NCBI RefSeq assembly: GCF_025961575.1
Contig: NZ_JAOQNX010000003.1
Location: forward strand, 124,001-188,000
Length of the DNA stretch: 64,000 nt
Direction: 5' to 3'
From: Rhodoblastus acidophilus
Lineage (GTDB): Bacteria; Pseudomonadota; Alphaproteobacteria; Rhizobiales; Beijerinckiaceae
This document shows, in pieces, positions 7,590 through 16,340 of this stretch. The position numbers and the translations under genes were made by a program. Position 1 is the stretch's first letter; each line of letters starts with the position of its first letter. Under the pieces are notes generated by a model, which did not search any database, was not told the origin of the DNA, and worked only from the letters and a program-made list of their open reading frames with translations.

Positions 7590-8483
7590 TCATCGGGCTC
7601 CGCCGAACTCCCGGCGCGCCATATAAATGTCCTCGTCGCTGGGCAAGCCCGCCTCGTTGCCGAGGTGCTGGACCTTGTGCGCCGAGGCGGCGCGGGCGAA
7701 GTCGAAATGCACCGCCCAGGGCGAGGAGGGCGAGCGCAGGTAGGAGGCCAGATACGCCCCGTGGAAGACGTCGCCGGCGCCGGAGGTGTCGATCACCTTC
7801 GAATCGGGCACGCGCAAGGCTGCGAGGTGCTGGACGTGGCCGTCCTCCTCGCTCCAGATCATGCCGCGCTCGCCCTCGGTGACGGCCGCGACCTTGACGC
7901 CGCGCTCGTGCAGATAGGCGAGCGTCTCCTTGGCCGAGAGCTTGATCTCCTTGCAAAAAGCTTCGGCGACCACGGCGACGTCGGTGTGATGCAGCACCTC
8001 TTCGGTGTTGGCGCGCACGCCGCCGCCGTCGAGCGACACCAGCACGCCGGCCTCGCGGGCCGCCTTGGCGTAATAGAGCGCGGCGTCGTGCTGGTGGCCG
8101 TCGAGATGCACGGCGCTGTAGCAGGACACGTCGAGCTTCATGAAGGGACGCAGATATTGATTGTCCCGCGCGCGCAAAATGGCGCGCTTGCCGGCCTTGG
8201 GCAGAACGAAGGACAGCGAGCAGCGCGCCACTTTTCGGGGGTAGACCGAGACATTGTAGCGCTGCGCCATCATCATGAACATCTGGCCCAGCCAGTCGTC
8301 GGAAATGGTGGTGAGCAGGTCGCTGGGGATGCCGAGCTTGGCGCAAGTGAAGGCGGCGGTGACGGCGTTGCCGCCGAACGAGACGGCGAAATCCTTCGCC
8401 ACCTCCTTGTCGTCGCCCGAAGGCATGATATCGGTCAACATGGTCATGTCGATGTAGGAGTGGCCGACGAAGAGCGCGTTCAA
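7590..8483 (-). CDS. PfkB-family carbohydrate kinase
   Basis: A 297-residue cytoplasmic sugar or nucleoside kinase of the ribokinase fold. The N-terminus LNALFVGHSYIDM and the glycine pair FGGNAVTAAFTCAKLG form the sugar-binding part. The C-terminal signature DTSGAGDVFHGAYLASYL contains the catalytic Asp and the anion hole (GAGD). A TTG start at 8483 is chosen because it immediately precedes the conserved first strand and has GGAG 8 nt upstream; the open frame runs much further but is not conserved-looking. The substrate is not evident: the motif set fits ribokinase-, fructokinase- or sulfofructose kinase-like members. Confidence 0.87.
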   Translation of the reverse strand: MNALFVGHSYIDMTMLTDIMPSGDDKEVAKDFAVSFGGNAVTAAFTCAKLGIPSDLLTTISDDWLGQMFMMMAQRYNVSVYPRKVARCSLSFVLPKAGKRAILRARDNQYLRPFMKLDVSCYSAVHLDGHQHDAALYYAKAAREAGVLVSLDGGGVRANTEEVLHHTDVAVVAEAFCKEIKLSAKETLAYLHERGVKVAAVTEGERGMIWSEEDGHVQHLAALRVPDSKVIDTSGAGDVFHGAYLASYLRSPSSPWAVHFDFARAASAHKVQHLGNEAGLPSDEDIYMARREFGGAR

Positions 8484-8654
8484 GGGAGAAACTCCGGGGG
8501 CGAGACCAAGCCGCGGGTCGCGGCGACTTGTCGCGGACGATAGACGAAAGCGACGCGATTTGGAGCCCCTAAAGCCATCAAGATCGTTTTTTGCTTGATC
8601 CCCGTGGAAAAGGGAATAATCGGCGGCGAAACGCTTGACCCTGGAAAAGTCGAT

Positions 8655-9287
8655 ATGACCGAAATCGATCCCGCCCTCGTCCATCTCGTGTCCCGGCACG
8701 GCGAGCGCACGACGCAAACGCCTGTTTCGGCGTTGTTCCTGAATCGCTGGTCGGCCCGCGCCATGACCGGCGAGCCGATTCCCGAAAAGCTGCTGTTCTG
8801 CCTGCTTGAGGCCGCGCGCCACGCGCCTTCGGCCTTTAACGCCCAGCCCTGGCGTTTCGTCTATGCGCGCAAAGGGGAGCCCGCCTTCGACGCATTGCTC
8901 GGTGCGCTCAACGACAGCAACCGGGTGTGGGCGGGCAACGCCTCGGCGCTGATTCTCGTCGCGAGCAAGGCGGAGTTCACGCCGGCGGGTCAAGCGGCCG
9001 TCACGCTGGGCTCGGCCTCGTTCGACGCCGGCGCCGCCTGGGCTCATCTCGCCCTCCAGGCGTCGCTGCTGGGCTGGACCACCCGCGCCATGGCCGGTTT
9101 CGACGCCGGCAAGGCGCGCGCCGCCGTCAAGGCGCCGGAAAATCTCAAGCTCGAAGTCGTCATCGCCGTGGGCCGGCGCGGCGACGCCGCAAGCCTGCCG
9201 CCGGAAAAGCAGGCGCTGGAAAAGCCCAACGCCCGCCGCCCGCTGGAGCTCACGGCGTTTTCGGGCGCGTTCCCCGACGAGGTCTGA
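8655..9287 (+). CDS. Nitroreductase-family protein
   Basis: A 210-residue FMN-dependent NAD(P)H oxidoreductase of the nitroreductase fold. Typical features are RWSARAMTGEPIPEKLL near residue 30, then ARHAPSAFNAQPWRFVYAR for FMN phosphate binding, and WAHLALQASLLGWTTRAMAGFD in the dimer core. The Met at 8655 is preferred to the upstream in-frame ATG at 8595 because the extra residues are not family-like. Its stop overlaps the queE start (TGATG), so the two are probably translated together. The physiological substrate is unknown. Confidence 0.88.
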   Translation: MTEIDPALVHLVSRHGERTTQTPVSALFLNRWSARAMTGEPIPEKLLFCLLEAARHAPSAFNAQPWRFVYARKGEPAFDALLGALNDSNRVWAGNASALILVASKAEFTPAGQAAVTLGSASFDAGAAWAHLALQASLLGWTTRAMAGFDAGKARAAVKAPENLKLEVVIAVGRRGDAASLPPEKQALEKPNARRPLELTAFSGAFPDEV

Positions 9288-9913
9288 TGGTCTACGCCGT
9301 CAAGGAAATTTTTCTCACCCTCCAAGGCGAAGGCGGGCAGGCCGGGCGCGCCTCGGTGTTCTGCCGCTTCGCCGGGTGCAATCTGTGGACCGGGCGCGAG
9401 GCCGACCGGGAGGAGGCGGTCTGCCGCTTTTGCGACACGGATTTTGTCGGAACCGACGGCGAGAATGGCGGCAAGTTCAACGCCGAAGGCCTGGCGGTGC
9501 GGATCGCCGGTCTTTGGCGCGGCGGCGGGCGACGCTTCGTCGTGTTCACCGGCGGCGAGCCGCTGTTGCAACTGGATGACGTCCTGATCGCCGCGGTGAA
9601 GGCGCATGGTTTCGACATTGCGGTCGAGAGCAACGGGACGATCGCCCCGCCTGCCGGGATCGACTGGCTGTGCGTCAGCCCCAAGGCGGGCGCGCCGCTG
9701 CGGGTGACGGAAGGGCAGGAATTAAAGCTGGTGTTTCCGCAGGAGGGCGCTGAACCCGCCCTGTTTGAAACCCTGGCTTTCGAAAATTTCTTCCTGCAGC
9801 CCATGGACGGGCCGCAGCGCGACGAAAACATCCAGCGCGCTGTCGCCTATTGCCTCGCCCATCCGCGCTGGCGGCTCAGCCTCCAGACGCATAAGCTGAT
9901 CGGCATCCCCTGA
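9287..9913 (+). CDS. queE: 7-carboxy-7-deazaguanine synthase
   Basis: A 208-residue radical-SAM enzyme of queuosine/preQ0 synthesis that converts 6-carboxy-tetrahydropterin to 7-carboxy-7-deazaguanine. It starts MVYAVKEIFLTLQGEGGQAG, the QueE substrate-binding loop. The iron-sulfur cysteines follow the unusual CX14CX2C spacing seen in one QueE subclass (GC-NLWTG...-CRFC) instead of CX3CX2C. FTGGEPLLQ and SPKAG are the SAM and substrate motifs. The ATG overlaps the preceding stop by one base. Other que genes are not in the window. Confidence 0.95.
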   Translation: MVYAVKEIFLTLQGEGGQAGRASVFCRFAGCNLWTGREADREEAVCRFCDTDFVGTDGENGGKFNAEGLAVRIAGLWRGGGRRFVVFTGGEPLLQLDDVLIAAVKAHGFDIAVESNGTIAPPAGIDWLCVSPKAGAPLRVTEGQELKLVFPQEGAEPALFETLAFENFFLQPMDGPQRDENIQRAVAYCLAHPRWRLSLQTHKLIGIP

Positions 9914-10092
9914 CCGGTTTTTGACCGTGGCGCGCCCGCAACAGGGCGCAAAAAAATGCGGCGCTATGGGCGCGCAACAGCCCGGCGCAAGGCCGAAATG
10001 ATCTATTCGCCATTAACATTTTTGTGATCACATTCTTCCGCTCTGTGGCGTTTTCGGTTATCAGCGTAAGTCGCCCACGAAAGGCTTTGGCC

Positions 10093-11610
10093 GTGACCCA
10101 GAGGAAATGGACCCGCTTCTTGACGCTCGCGTCGGCTTCCGTCGCGACGCTGTTTCTTGGAGCCTGGCTCTCCTACGAAGCCGCCCTCTACACCCAGGCG
10201 CCCGCCGCGCAGCGCGTCGCGAAAAATACGCCGCCCGCCCCCGCGCCTGAACAGATCGATCTGAGCGGCCCGCAACAGACCGCCGCCGCTGCCCCGCGCG
10301 CCGCCCCGCGCGCCGCCGCATTAACCGGCGCGACGCTCCCCGAGGAGCCGCAAGCCCCGGAGATGATGCGCGCCAGCCTGTCGGAAGATTCGCGCTCGCT
10401 GTTCGCCGAGCCCGATCCGGCGACGACGGGCTCGTTGGACCCGCGCGCCATGGCCGCCGTCCCCGACGTTCCGCCGCTGCAGCCGACATTGGCCTCGGCG
10501 GAAGACCGGCCGCTCGAACTTCAGGACCTGCGCCCGATTCCCGATCCCGTGGCGCTGCCGAACGACCGCCCGGTTCTGGTCGATGGCGTGCCGGTCCCGC
10601 CGCGCCGGCCCGTCGGCCTCGCCGCGCTGGCCAAGCAGCCCGCGCCCATGCAGATCGCCTCGCTCGAGCCCGTCGCCCTGCCGACCACGCCGCCGATCGC
10701 CACGCCGCAGCCGCAGGCCGCGGTGATTCCGGAAGCGCCGAAGACCGTCGCGCCGCCGGCCGCCCAGCCGCAAGCCGCCGCCAAGACGGCCGCCGCGCCC
10801 AAACCGGCGACGGCTCCCGCGGCGCCCTCCGCGCCGCAGTCCGAATCCGCCTTCCCCAACATCGCCAACGCGCTCGCCGCCGTCTCGGCCTCCGTCAGCG
10901 GTGAAAATTCCACTCTTGCGCCCGCGCCCGACGCTGTTCCTGTTCCTGAGCCAGTGGGTGGCTTCAAGAAGGGCGCGCCGGTCTATGTGCGCATCTTCAA
11001 GCGCGAGGGCGCGCTGGAGCTGTGGATGAAGAAGGGCGACCGTTTCGCGCTCTACAAAACCTATCCGGTGTGCAAATCCTCCGGCCGCCTCGGCCCGAAA
11101 CAGGCGACCGGCGACTACCAGTCTCCCGAAGGTTTTTATGCGGTCTCGGCCAAGCAGCTCAATCCGCATTCCGCCTATCACCTCTCCTTCGACGTCGGTT
11201 ATCCCAACGCCTATGACCGCCGCCACGGCTATACCGGCGCCAACATCATGGTGCATGGCGACTGCAAGTCGGTCGGCTGCTTCGCCATGACCAATGCGGG
11301 CATTGACGAGATCTACGGCTTCGTCGCCCTGGCGCTCGCCAACGGACAGAGCGAAGTGCCGGTGCACATCTTCCCGTTCCGCATGACCGAGGCGGCGATC
11401 GCCCGCGAGAGCGGTTCCGGCTCCGGTTCGATCATGGCCTTCCTCGACAGCGGAACGCCCAAGCAGGACTGGTCGGGTTTTTGGCGAAACCTGAAGGAAG
11501 GCTACGACCTCTTCGAAAGCACCCGCGTGCCGCCGACCGCCTATGCCTGCGGCGACCGCTATGAGTTTTCGGCCTCCGCCGCCTCCTGTTCGCGCATCGC
11601 GGGACGCTGA
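10093..11610 (+). CDS. L,D-transpeptidase (YkuD fold, YafK/DpaA-like) with long Pro/Ala linker
   Basis: A 505-residue envelope protein. An N-terminal signal anchor (about residues 8-30) is followed by about 260 residues rich in Ala, Pro and Gln, probably a flexible linker through the wall. The catalytic YkuD domain starts near PVYVRIFKREGALELWM and holds the active site MVHGDCKSVGCFAMTN (His388, catalytic Cys396). This version resembles YafK/DpaA and related L,D-transpeptidases, which form or cut peptidoglycan cross-links or lipoprotein attachments. The GTG at 10093 has AAAGG upstream; an alternative GTG at 10024 would add 23 residues. Confidence 0.88.
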   Translation: MTQRKWTRFLTLASASVATLFLGAWLSYEAALYTQAPAAQRVAKNTPPAPAPEQIDLSGPQQTAAAAPRAAPRAAALTGATLPEEPQAPEMMRASLSEDSRSLFAEPDPATTGSLDPRAMAAVPDVPPLQPTLASAEDRPLELQDLRPIPDPVALPNDRPVLVDGVPVPPRRPVGLAALAKQPAPMQIASLEPVALPTTPPIATPQPQAAVIPEAPKTVAPPAAQPQAAAKTAAAPKPATAPAAPSAPQSESAFPNIANALAAVSASVSGENSTLAPAPDAVPVPEPVGGFKKGAPVYVRIFKREGALELWMKKGDRFALYKTYPVCKSSGRLGPKQATGDYQSPEGFYAVSAKQLNPHSAYHLSFDVGYPNAYDRRHGYTGANIMVHGDCKSVGCFAMTNAGIDEIYGFVALALANGQSEVPVHIFPFRMTEAAIARESGSGSGSIMAFLDSGTPKQDWSGFWRNLKEGYDLFESTRVPPTAYACGDRYEFSASAASCSRIAGR

Positions 11611-11675
11611 GCCTTTTCAAGACGATCCCTCCCTTTGCCGCCGAGCCCCGGCGATGTTACATGAGCGTGACGCCT

Positions 11676-11715
11676 GCAGCCTTTCAGACGAACCGGCGTT
11701 CGCCTGAAAGGCTGC
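11676..11715. repeat. 40-nt near-perfect palindrome
   Basis: GCAGCCTTTCAG (11676-11687) pairs exactly with CTGAAAGGCTGC (11704-11715), with a further inner CGAAC/GTTCG stem around CGGC. It lies 66 bp after the L,D-transpeptidase stop and about 80 bp before the flavin reductase start. It may end upstream transcription, act in the leader of the next gene, or be a dispersed repeat. Confidence 0.7.
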
Positions 11716-11797
11716 GGCGTCCGTTTCTTTCGCTGACGCGGCCCCGCCTCACTTCCGCGCTCAACTCCGCTCTCAAGACCGCTCCTATGGAGACCGC

Positions 11798-12283
11798 ATG
11801 ATCGACCCCAAGGATTACCGCGACGCGATGAGCGCGATCGCCTCGCCCGTGCATTTGCTCGCCACCGACGGCAAGGCCGGCAAGGCGGGCCTGACGGTCA
11901 CCGCGCTCGCCTCCATCACCGATTCGCCCGCCACCCTGCTGGTCTGCGTCAACCGCAGCACGCCCTCGGGGCCGCGCTTCATCGAAAACGGCTATTTCTC
12001 CGTCAACAGCCTTGCAGCCGAGGATCGCGAACTCTCCGACATTTTCGCGGGACGCACCGACGAGCATTTTGAAAAGAAATTCAGCCACGGCCTGTGGAAG
12101 CCGGGCTTGCACGGCCAGCCGGCGCTGATGACCGCGCTCGCCTGTTTCGAATGCAAGCTCACCGAGATCAAGGATGTCGGCACCCACCACATCTTCTTCG
12201 GCGAGGTTCTGGCCGTCGCCCGGCCGGCCCAGGGACCGAGCCTGATCTACCATCGCCGCGCCTATGGACAGGCCGGGCAGTAA
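11798..12283 (+). CDS. Flavin reductase-like domain protein (HpaC/RutF type)
   Basis: A 161-residue FMN/FAD reductase-like protein that would supply reduced flavin to a monooxygenase. The fold is recognised by FRDAMSAIASPVHLLATDG-like strands, the GLTVTALASITDSPATLLVCV flavin-binding segment, and the C-terminal pattern FFGEVLAVARPAQGPSLIYHRRAYG that ends HpaC, RutF and related proteins. Length fits (150-190). No partner monooxygenase is nearby, so the pathway is unknown. Start ATG at 11798 agrees with the usual MxxxxFRxAM beginning. Confidence 0.88.
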   Translation: MIDPKDYRDAMSAIASPVHLLATDGKAGKAGLTVTALASITDSPATLLVCVNRSTPSGPRFIENGYFSVNSLAAEDRELSDIFAGRTDEHFEKKFSHGLWKPGLHGQPALMTALACFECKLTEIKDVGTHHIFFGEVLAVARPAQGPSLIYHRRAYGQAGQ

Positions 12284-12395
12284 AGCTTGAGGTCGCGCAA
12301 GGTCGGGGCAGGCTGGGCGGTGTAAACAGATATTTCAAGCTATTGGCGCGAAACTTGCCAGTCGTCTTGCGATGCAGCCAGCCGGAGCCGCCCCG

Positions 12396-12737
12396 ATGAA
12401 CGCTCAGGTCATACCCTTTCCGCGCGCCAACGCCTGGTCGGCCGAGCGCCTTCTCGCCTTCGACGAACCGCCGACCGCGGACGCCCTTGTGGAGCGCGCG
12501 CGGCTCGCCGCCAGCCTGAGCGAGGCGGCGCAGGCGGAGCAGGCGTCGCGGGCGGTCTGGGCCAAGCCGCGGGCCGGCCTGAAGGCCGCGCGCGACGCCG
12601 CGGAGTTTTTCTGGGAGCGCTGCGTGGAGCGGGTGGCGGTCGAGACCGTGTTCGACGCCTTGCGCCGCAGCGGCGCGGACGAGGCGCTGCAAACCCGGGT
12701 GCGCGACCATTTTTCCGCCTTCTGCCATTCGCTGTGA
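12396..12737 (+). CDS. Small conserved-looking protein, function unknown
   Basis: A 113-residue soluble protein beginning MNAQVIPFPRANAW. It is rich in Ala, Glu and Arg and probably all-helical, with the central segment AARDAAEFFWERCVERVAVETVFDAL. The ATG at 12396 has GGAG 8 nt upstream and is preferred to an in-frame ATG at 12372. No family is recognised. It is followed on the same strand by another small protein of unknown function. Confidence 0.65.
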   Translation: MNAQVIPFPRANAWSAERLLAFDEPPTADALVERARLAASLSEAAQAEQASRAVWAKPRAGLKAARDAAEFFWERCVERVAVETVFDALRRSGADEALQTRVRDHFSAFCHSL

Positions 12738-12863
12738 CGCAATGGCGCCGGTGGTTTGGTCTGCCGGCAGAGCTCGTTAACCTTTCCAACCATTCACCAG
12801 ATTTCTTCAAAGTCGAGCAAGAACCAAGCGCTTAACTGAAGGCGACCTTGGAGTTCGCGTTCG

Positions 12864-13331
12864 ATGGCGTCTGCCGAAATGCCCAAACATACGCTCTACG
12901 GCCTCGCGCCGGCGAGCGACCGGCGCGGCCTGATCGCCTCTCTTGCGGCGAGCGCCGAAATCATGACGCCGGAAAAAGTCCGGCAATTGCGTCGCGCCCT
13001 CTATGAGGACGAGGTTCTGGAGCGCCACGAGGCGGAAGCGCTTTTCGCCCTGGAGCGCGCGCAAAAAGGCCGGGCCGGGCGGGTCTGGACCCGGTTTTTC
13101 GTCGAAATCCTCACGGATCATCTGGTGTGGCGGGCGAAGCCGGCGAAAATCCTCGACCATGAGTCCGCGCGCTGGCTGATCGCCGAGGCCGACCGCGCGC
13201 TTTCGCCCGCGGTCTACGCCTTGCTCGCCCATGTGCTCGCGGAAGCCGAGAGCGTTCCGGCCTGGTTCGTCGACGCCGTGCGCGAAAAGGGCGAGGCCGA
13301 CCCGGTCCGTGCGGCGCTCGCCTGCGCGTAA
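12864..13331 (+). CDS. Hypothetical protein, 155 aa
   Basis: A soluble, helical protein starting MASAEMPKHTLYGL. It contains two similar blocks, MTPEKVRQLRRALYEDEVLERHEAEALFALERA and RWLIAEADRALSPAVYALLAHVL, reminiscent of TerB/calcium-like helical bundles, but I cannot assign a family. It converges on aqpZ with 12 bp between stop codons. Coding quality is supported by composition and by the lack of a competing frame. Confidence 0.65.
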   Translation: MASAEMPKHTLYGLAPASDRRGLIASLAASAEIMTPEKVRQLRRALYEDEVLERHEAEALFALERAQKGRAGRVWTRFFVEILTDHLVWRAKPAKILDHESARWLIAEADRALSPAVYALLAHVLAEAESVPAWFVDAVREKGEADPVRAALACA

Positions 13332-13343
13332 GCGTCTGCGCGC

Positions 13344-14060
13344 TTATTGTTCCTGGCCGACCAGCGCGGGCGATTCGCCGGGGGTCAACACAAACCTCCA
13401 GATCAGGGCGCCGACAATGCCGCCGAGCAGCGGCGCGGCCCAGAACAGCCAGAGCTGGCTCAGCGCGCCGGTTTGGGCGAACAAAGCGGCGGCGGTCGAA
13501 CGCGCCGGATTGACCGAGGTGTTGGTCACCGGGATCGAGACCAGATGGATCAGCGTCAGCGCCAGGCCGATGGTGAGCGGCGCGAAGCCGGCGGGCGCGG
13601 CTTTCGACGTCGAGCCGAGGATGACGATCAAGAAGCCCGCGGTGAGCACGACTTCCGCCACCAGGCAGGACGCCAGCCCGTAATGACCGGGCGACAGCTC
13701 GCCATAGCCGTTGGAGGCGAATCCGCCGGCGGAAAAGCCGGGCGCGCCGGAGGCGATGACATAGAGCGTCGCGGCCGCGGCGACGCCGCCGATCACTTGC
13801 ACGATCCAATAGGGGATCAGCTCGAGCCAGCGGAATCGGCCGGCGAGCGCCAGGCCGAGCGAAACCGCGGGATTGAAATGGCCGCCGGAAATGCCGCCGA
13901 CCGCATAGGCCATGGTCAGCACGGTGAGGCCGAAGGCCAGGGCCACGCCCGCAAAACCGATGCCGAGCTGGGGAAAGCCCGCGGCCAGGATGGCGCTGCC
14001 GCATCCCCCAAAAACCAGCCAGAATGTGCCGAAAAATTCCGCAGCAAGTTTGCGCAGCAT
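13344..14060 (-). CDS. aqpZ: Aquaporin Z
   Basis: A 238-residue six-helix water channel of the inner membrane. Both NPA boxes are visible: [18 protein letters not shown] in the first half and [15 protein letters not shown] in the second, with the selectivity-filter Arg just after the second NPA as in AqpZ. The N-terminus [30 protein letters not shown] is the usual AqpZ start; the Met at 14060 has a GGAGG site upstream, so the longer frame is rejected. No glycerol-specific insertions, so water rather than glycerol transport is expected. Confidence 0.95.
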   Translation of the reverse strand: MLRKLAAEFFGTFWLVFGGCGSAILAAGFPQLGIGFAGVALAFGLTVLTMAYAVGGISGGHFNPAVSLGLALAGRFRWLELIPYWIVQVIGGVAAAATLYVIASGAPGFSAGGFASNGYGELSPGHYGLASCLVAEVVLTAGFLIVILGSTSKAAPAGFAPLTIGLALTLIHLVSIPVTNTSVNPARSTAAALFAQTGALSQLWLFWAAPLLGGIVGALIWRFVLTPGESPALVGQEQ

Positions 14061-14266
14061 GCGTCCTCCAAAGGCTCGGGTCGGCCCGATTTGACCAAAC
14101 GTCACCCGGCCATGGTTGCAGGTCTTCGCCGCGCCGTCTATTCGCCTTCGCCCCGGGACTAACCCTATTTGCTATGCGTCCAAAGCTTGGCAAGGCGCTG
14201 GACGCGCGGGCCCGCTTCTCCTACAACCCCCCGATCCAAATTCCCCTCGTCCGCACCGGGGCACAA

Positions 14267-16273
14267 ATGTTCAAGAAAATTCTGATCGCCAACCGTGGCG
14301 AAATCGCCTGCCGCGTCATCAAGACCGCCCGCAAGATGGGCATCAAGACCGTCGCCGTCTATTCCGACGCGGACAAGGACGCGCTCCACGTCGATATGGC
14401 CGACGAGGCCGTGCATATCGGCGCGCCGCCTGCCGCGGAATCCTATCTGATCATCGACAAGATCATCGACGCCTGCAAGAAGACCGGCGCCGAGGCCGTC
14501 CATCCCGGCTACGGCTTTCTCTCCGAGCGCGCCGCCTTCGCCGAGGCTTTGAAGGCCAATGGCATCACCTTCATCGGGCCGAATGTCGGCGCGATCGAAG
14601 CGATGGGCGACAAGATCGAGTCGAAGAAATTCGCCAATGCCGCGAAAGTGAGCACGGTTCCGGGTTTCCTGGGCGTGATCGAGACCCCGGAAGAGGCGGT
14701 GAAGATCGCCGACGGCATCGGCTATCCCGTCATCCTGAAGGCTTCAGCCGGCGGCGGCGGCAAAGGCATGCGTATTGCGCATAGCAGGGAAGAAGTCGCC
14801 GAAGGTTTTGCGCGCGCGAAATCGGAAGCGAAGTCGAGCTTTGGCGATGACCGCGTGTTCGTGGAAAAATTCATCGTCAACCCGCGCCATATCGAAATCC
14901 AGGTGCTGGGCGACAAGCACGGCAATGTCATCTATCTCGGCGAGCGCGAATGCTCGATCCAGCGCCGCAACCAAAAAGTGATCGAGGAGGCCCCGTCGCC
15001 GCTGCTCGACGAGGCCACCCGCAAGAAAATGGGCGAGCAGGCGGTCGCGCTGGCCAAGGCGGTCAATTACGATTCCGCCGGCACGGTGGAATTCGTCGCG
15101 GGTCAGGACAAGTCCTTCTATTTCCTTGAAATGAACACCCGCCTGCAGGTCGAGCATCCCGTCACCGAGCTGATCACCGGCATCGATCTCGTGGAACAGA
15201 TGATCCGCGTCGCCGCCGGCGAACCCCTCGCCATCAAGCAGGAAGACGTCAAGCTCAACGGCTGGGCGATCGAATCCCGCATCTATGCCGAAGACCCCAC
15301 CCGCAACTTCCTGCCCTCCACCGGCCGTCTGGTGAAATACCGCCCGCCGGCCGAGGGGCGCTGGGATTCGATCACGGTGCGCAACGACACCGGCGTCTTC
15401 GAGGGCGGCGAAATCTCGATCTATTACGATCCGATGATCGCCAAATTGGTGACCCATGCGGGCGACCGCCTCGTCGCCATCGACGCCCAGGCGCGGGCGC
15501 TCGACGCCTTCGTCATCGACGGCATCCGCCACAACATCCCGTTCCTGTCCTCGCTGATGCAGCATCCGCGCTGGCGTTCGGGCAATCTGTCCACCGGCTT
15601 CATCGCCGAGGAATATCCCAACGGCTTCGCGCCGCTGGTGGCGCAAGGCGCGGTGGCGCTGCGCATGGCCGCGGTCGCGGCCTATGTCGACAATGTCTAC
15701 AACCAGCGCAAGCGTCGCATCTCCAACCAGATGAAGCAGCAGAAGCCGGTCAAGTTCCATGACGAGCGCACGGTGGCGCTCGGCCGCGTTCAGTACCAGA
15801 TCGAACTCGATGAGAGCGAAGGCGCGCTGCTGGTGCGCTTTGTCGAGGGCGGCCAGACCCATCGCCTCGAAACCGACTGGATTCCGGGCCAGCCCGTCTG
15901 GAACGGCCTGATCGACGGCGAGGGCCATTCGGTCCAGATCCGCGACATTCCCAACGGCTTTCTCATTTCCCACGCCGGCGTGACCGTGGAGGCCCGCACC
16001 TTCACCCGGCGCGAGGCCGAGATTTACAATCTCATGCCGGAGAAGAAGCCCGCGGACACGTCGAAGAGCCTGCTGTGCCCGATGCCGGGCCTGGTCAAGG
16101 CGATCTATGTCGAGCTCGGCCAGGAGCTGAAGGCCGGCGACCCCCTCGCCATGGTCGAAGCCATGAAGATGGAAAACGTTTTGCGCGCCGAGCGCGACGT
16201 GACCGTCAGGACGATCAAGTGCAAGGAAGGCGATTCCCTTGCGGTCGACGCCGTGATCATGGAATTCGTCTAA
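14267..16273 (+). CDS. pccA: Propionyl-CoA carboxylase, biotin-containing alpha subunit
   Basis: A 668-residue subunit that carboxylates biotin with ATP and bicarbonate for conversion of propionyl-CoA to methylmalonyl-CoA. The biotin carboxylase domain covers residues 1-450 (MFKKILIANRGEIACRVI, then ASAGGGGKGMR, FLEMNTRLQVEHPVTE). The biotin carrier domain is at the C-terminus with the biotinylated Lys in AMKMEN. The length and the middle BT-interaction region fit PccA better than stand-alone AccC (about 450). The beta subunit and mutase are not in the window. The Met at 14267 matches the family start. Confidence 0.92.
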   Translation: MFKKILIANRGEIACRVIKTARKMGIKTVAVYSDADKDALHVDMADEAVHIGAPPAAESYLIIDKIIDACKKTGAEAVHPGYGFLSERAAFAEALKANGITFIGPNVGAIEAMGDKIESKKFANAAKVSTVPGFLGVIETPEEAVKIADGIGYPVILKASAGGGGKGMRIAHSREEVAEGFARAKSEAKSSFGDDRVFVEKFIVNPRHIEIQVLGDKHGNVIYLGERECSIQRRNQKVIEEAPSPLLDEATRKKMGEQAVALAKAVNYDSAGTVEFVAGQDKSFYFLEMNTRLQVEHPVTELITGIDLVEQMIRVAAGEPLAIKQEDVKLNGWAIESRIYAEDPTRNFLPSTGRLVKYRPPAEGRWDSITVRNDTGVFEGGEISIYYDPMIAKLVTHAGDRLVAIDAQARALDAFVIDGIRHNIPFLSSLMQHPRWRSGNLSTGFIAEEYPNGFAPLVAQGAVALRMAAVAAYVDNVYNQRKRRISNQMKQQKPVKFHDERTVALGRVQYQIELDESEGALLVRFVEGGQTHRLETDWIPGQPVWNGLIDGEGHSVQIRDIPNGFLISHAGVTVEARTFTRREAEIYNLMPEKKPADTSKSLLCPMPGLVKAIYVELGQELKAGDPLAMVEAMKMENVLRAERDVTVRTIKCKEGDSLAVDAVIMEFV

Positions 16274-16279
16274 AGGTTC

Positions 16280-16311
16280 AGAGGCGTCCGGAAACGGGCG
16301 CCTCTTTTTTT
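16280..16311 (+). terminator. Rho-independent terminator of pccA
   Basis: AGAGGCGTCCG pairs with CGGGCGCCTCT (one G-U) around a GAAA tetraloop, followed directly by a run of seven T. It starts 6 bp after the stop codon. Confidence 0.9.
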
Positions 16312-16340
16312 GTCTTGGCTCGTCATTTTTTGGCGGCGGC

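Noticed and set aside
9940-9975. GCGCCC-GCAACA-GGGCGC hairpin after queE as a terminator
   Set aside because: It is followed by A, not T, on the queE strand, so it does not fit an intrinsic terminator for queE.
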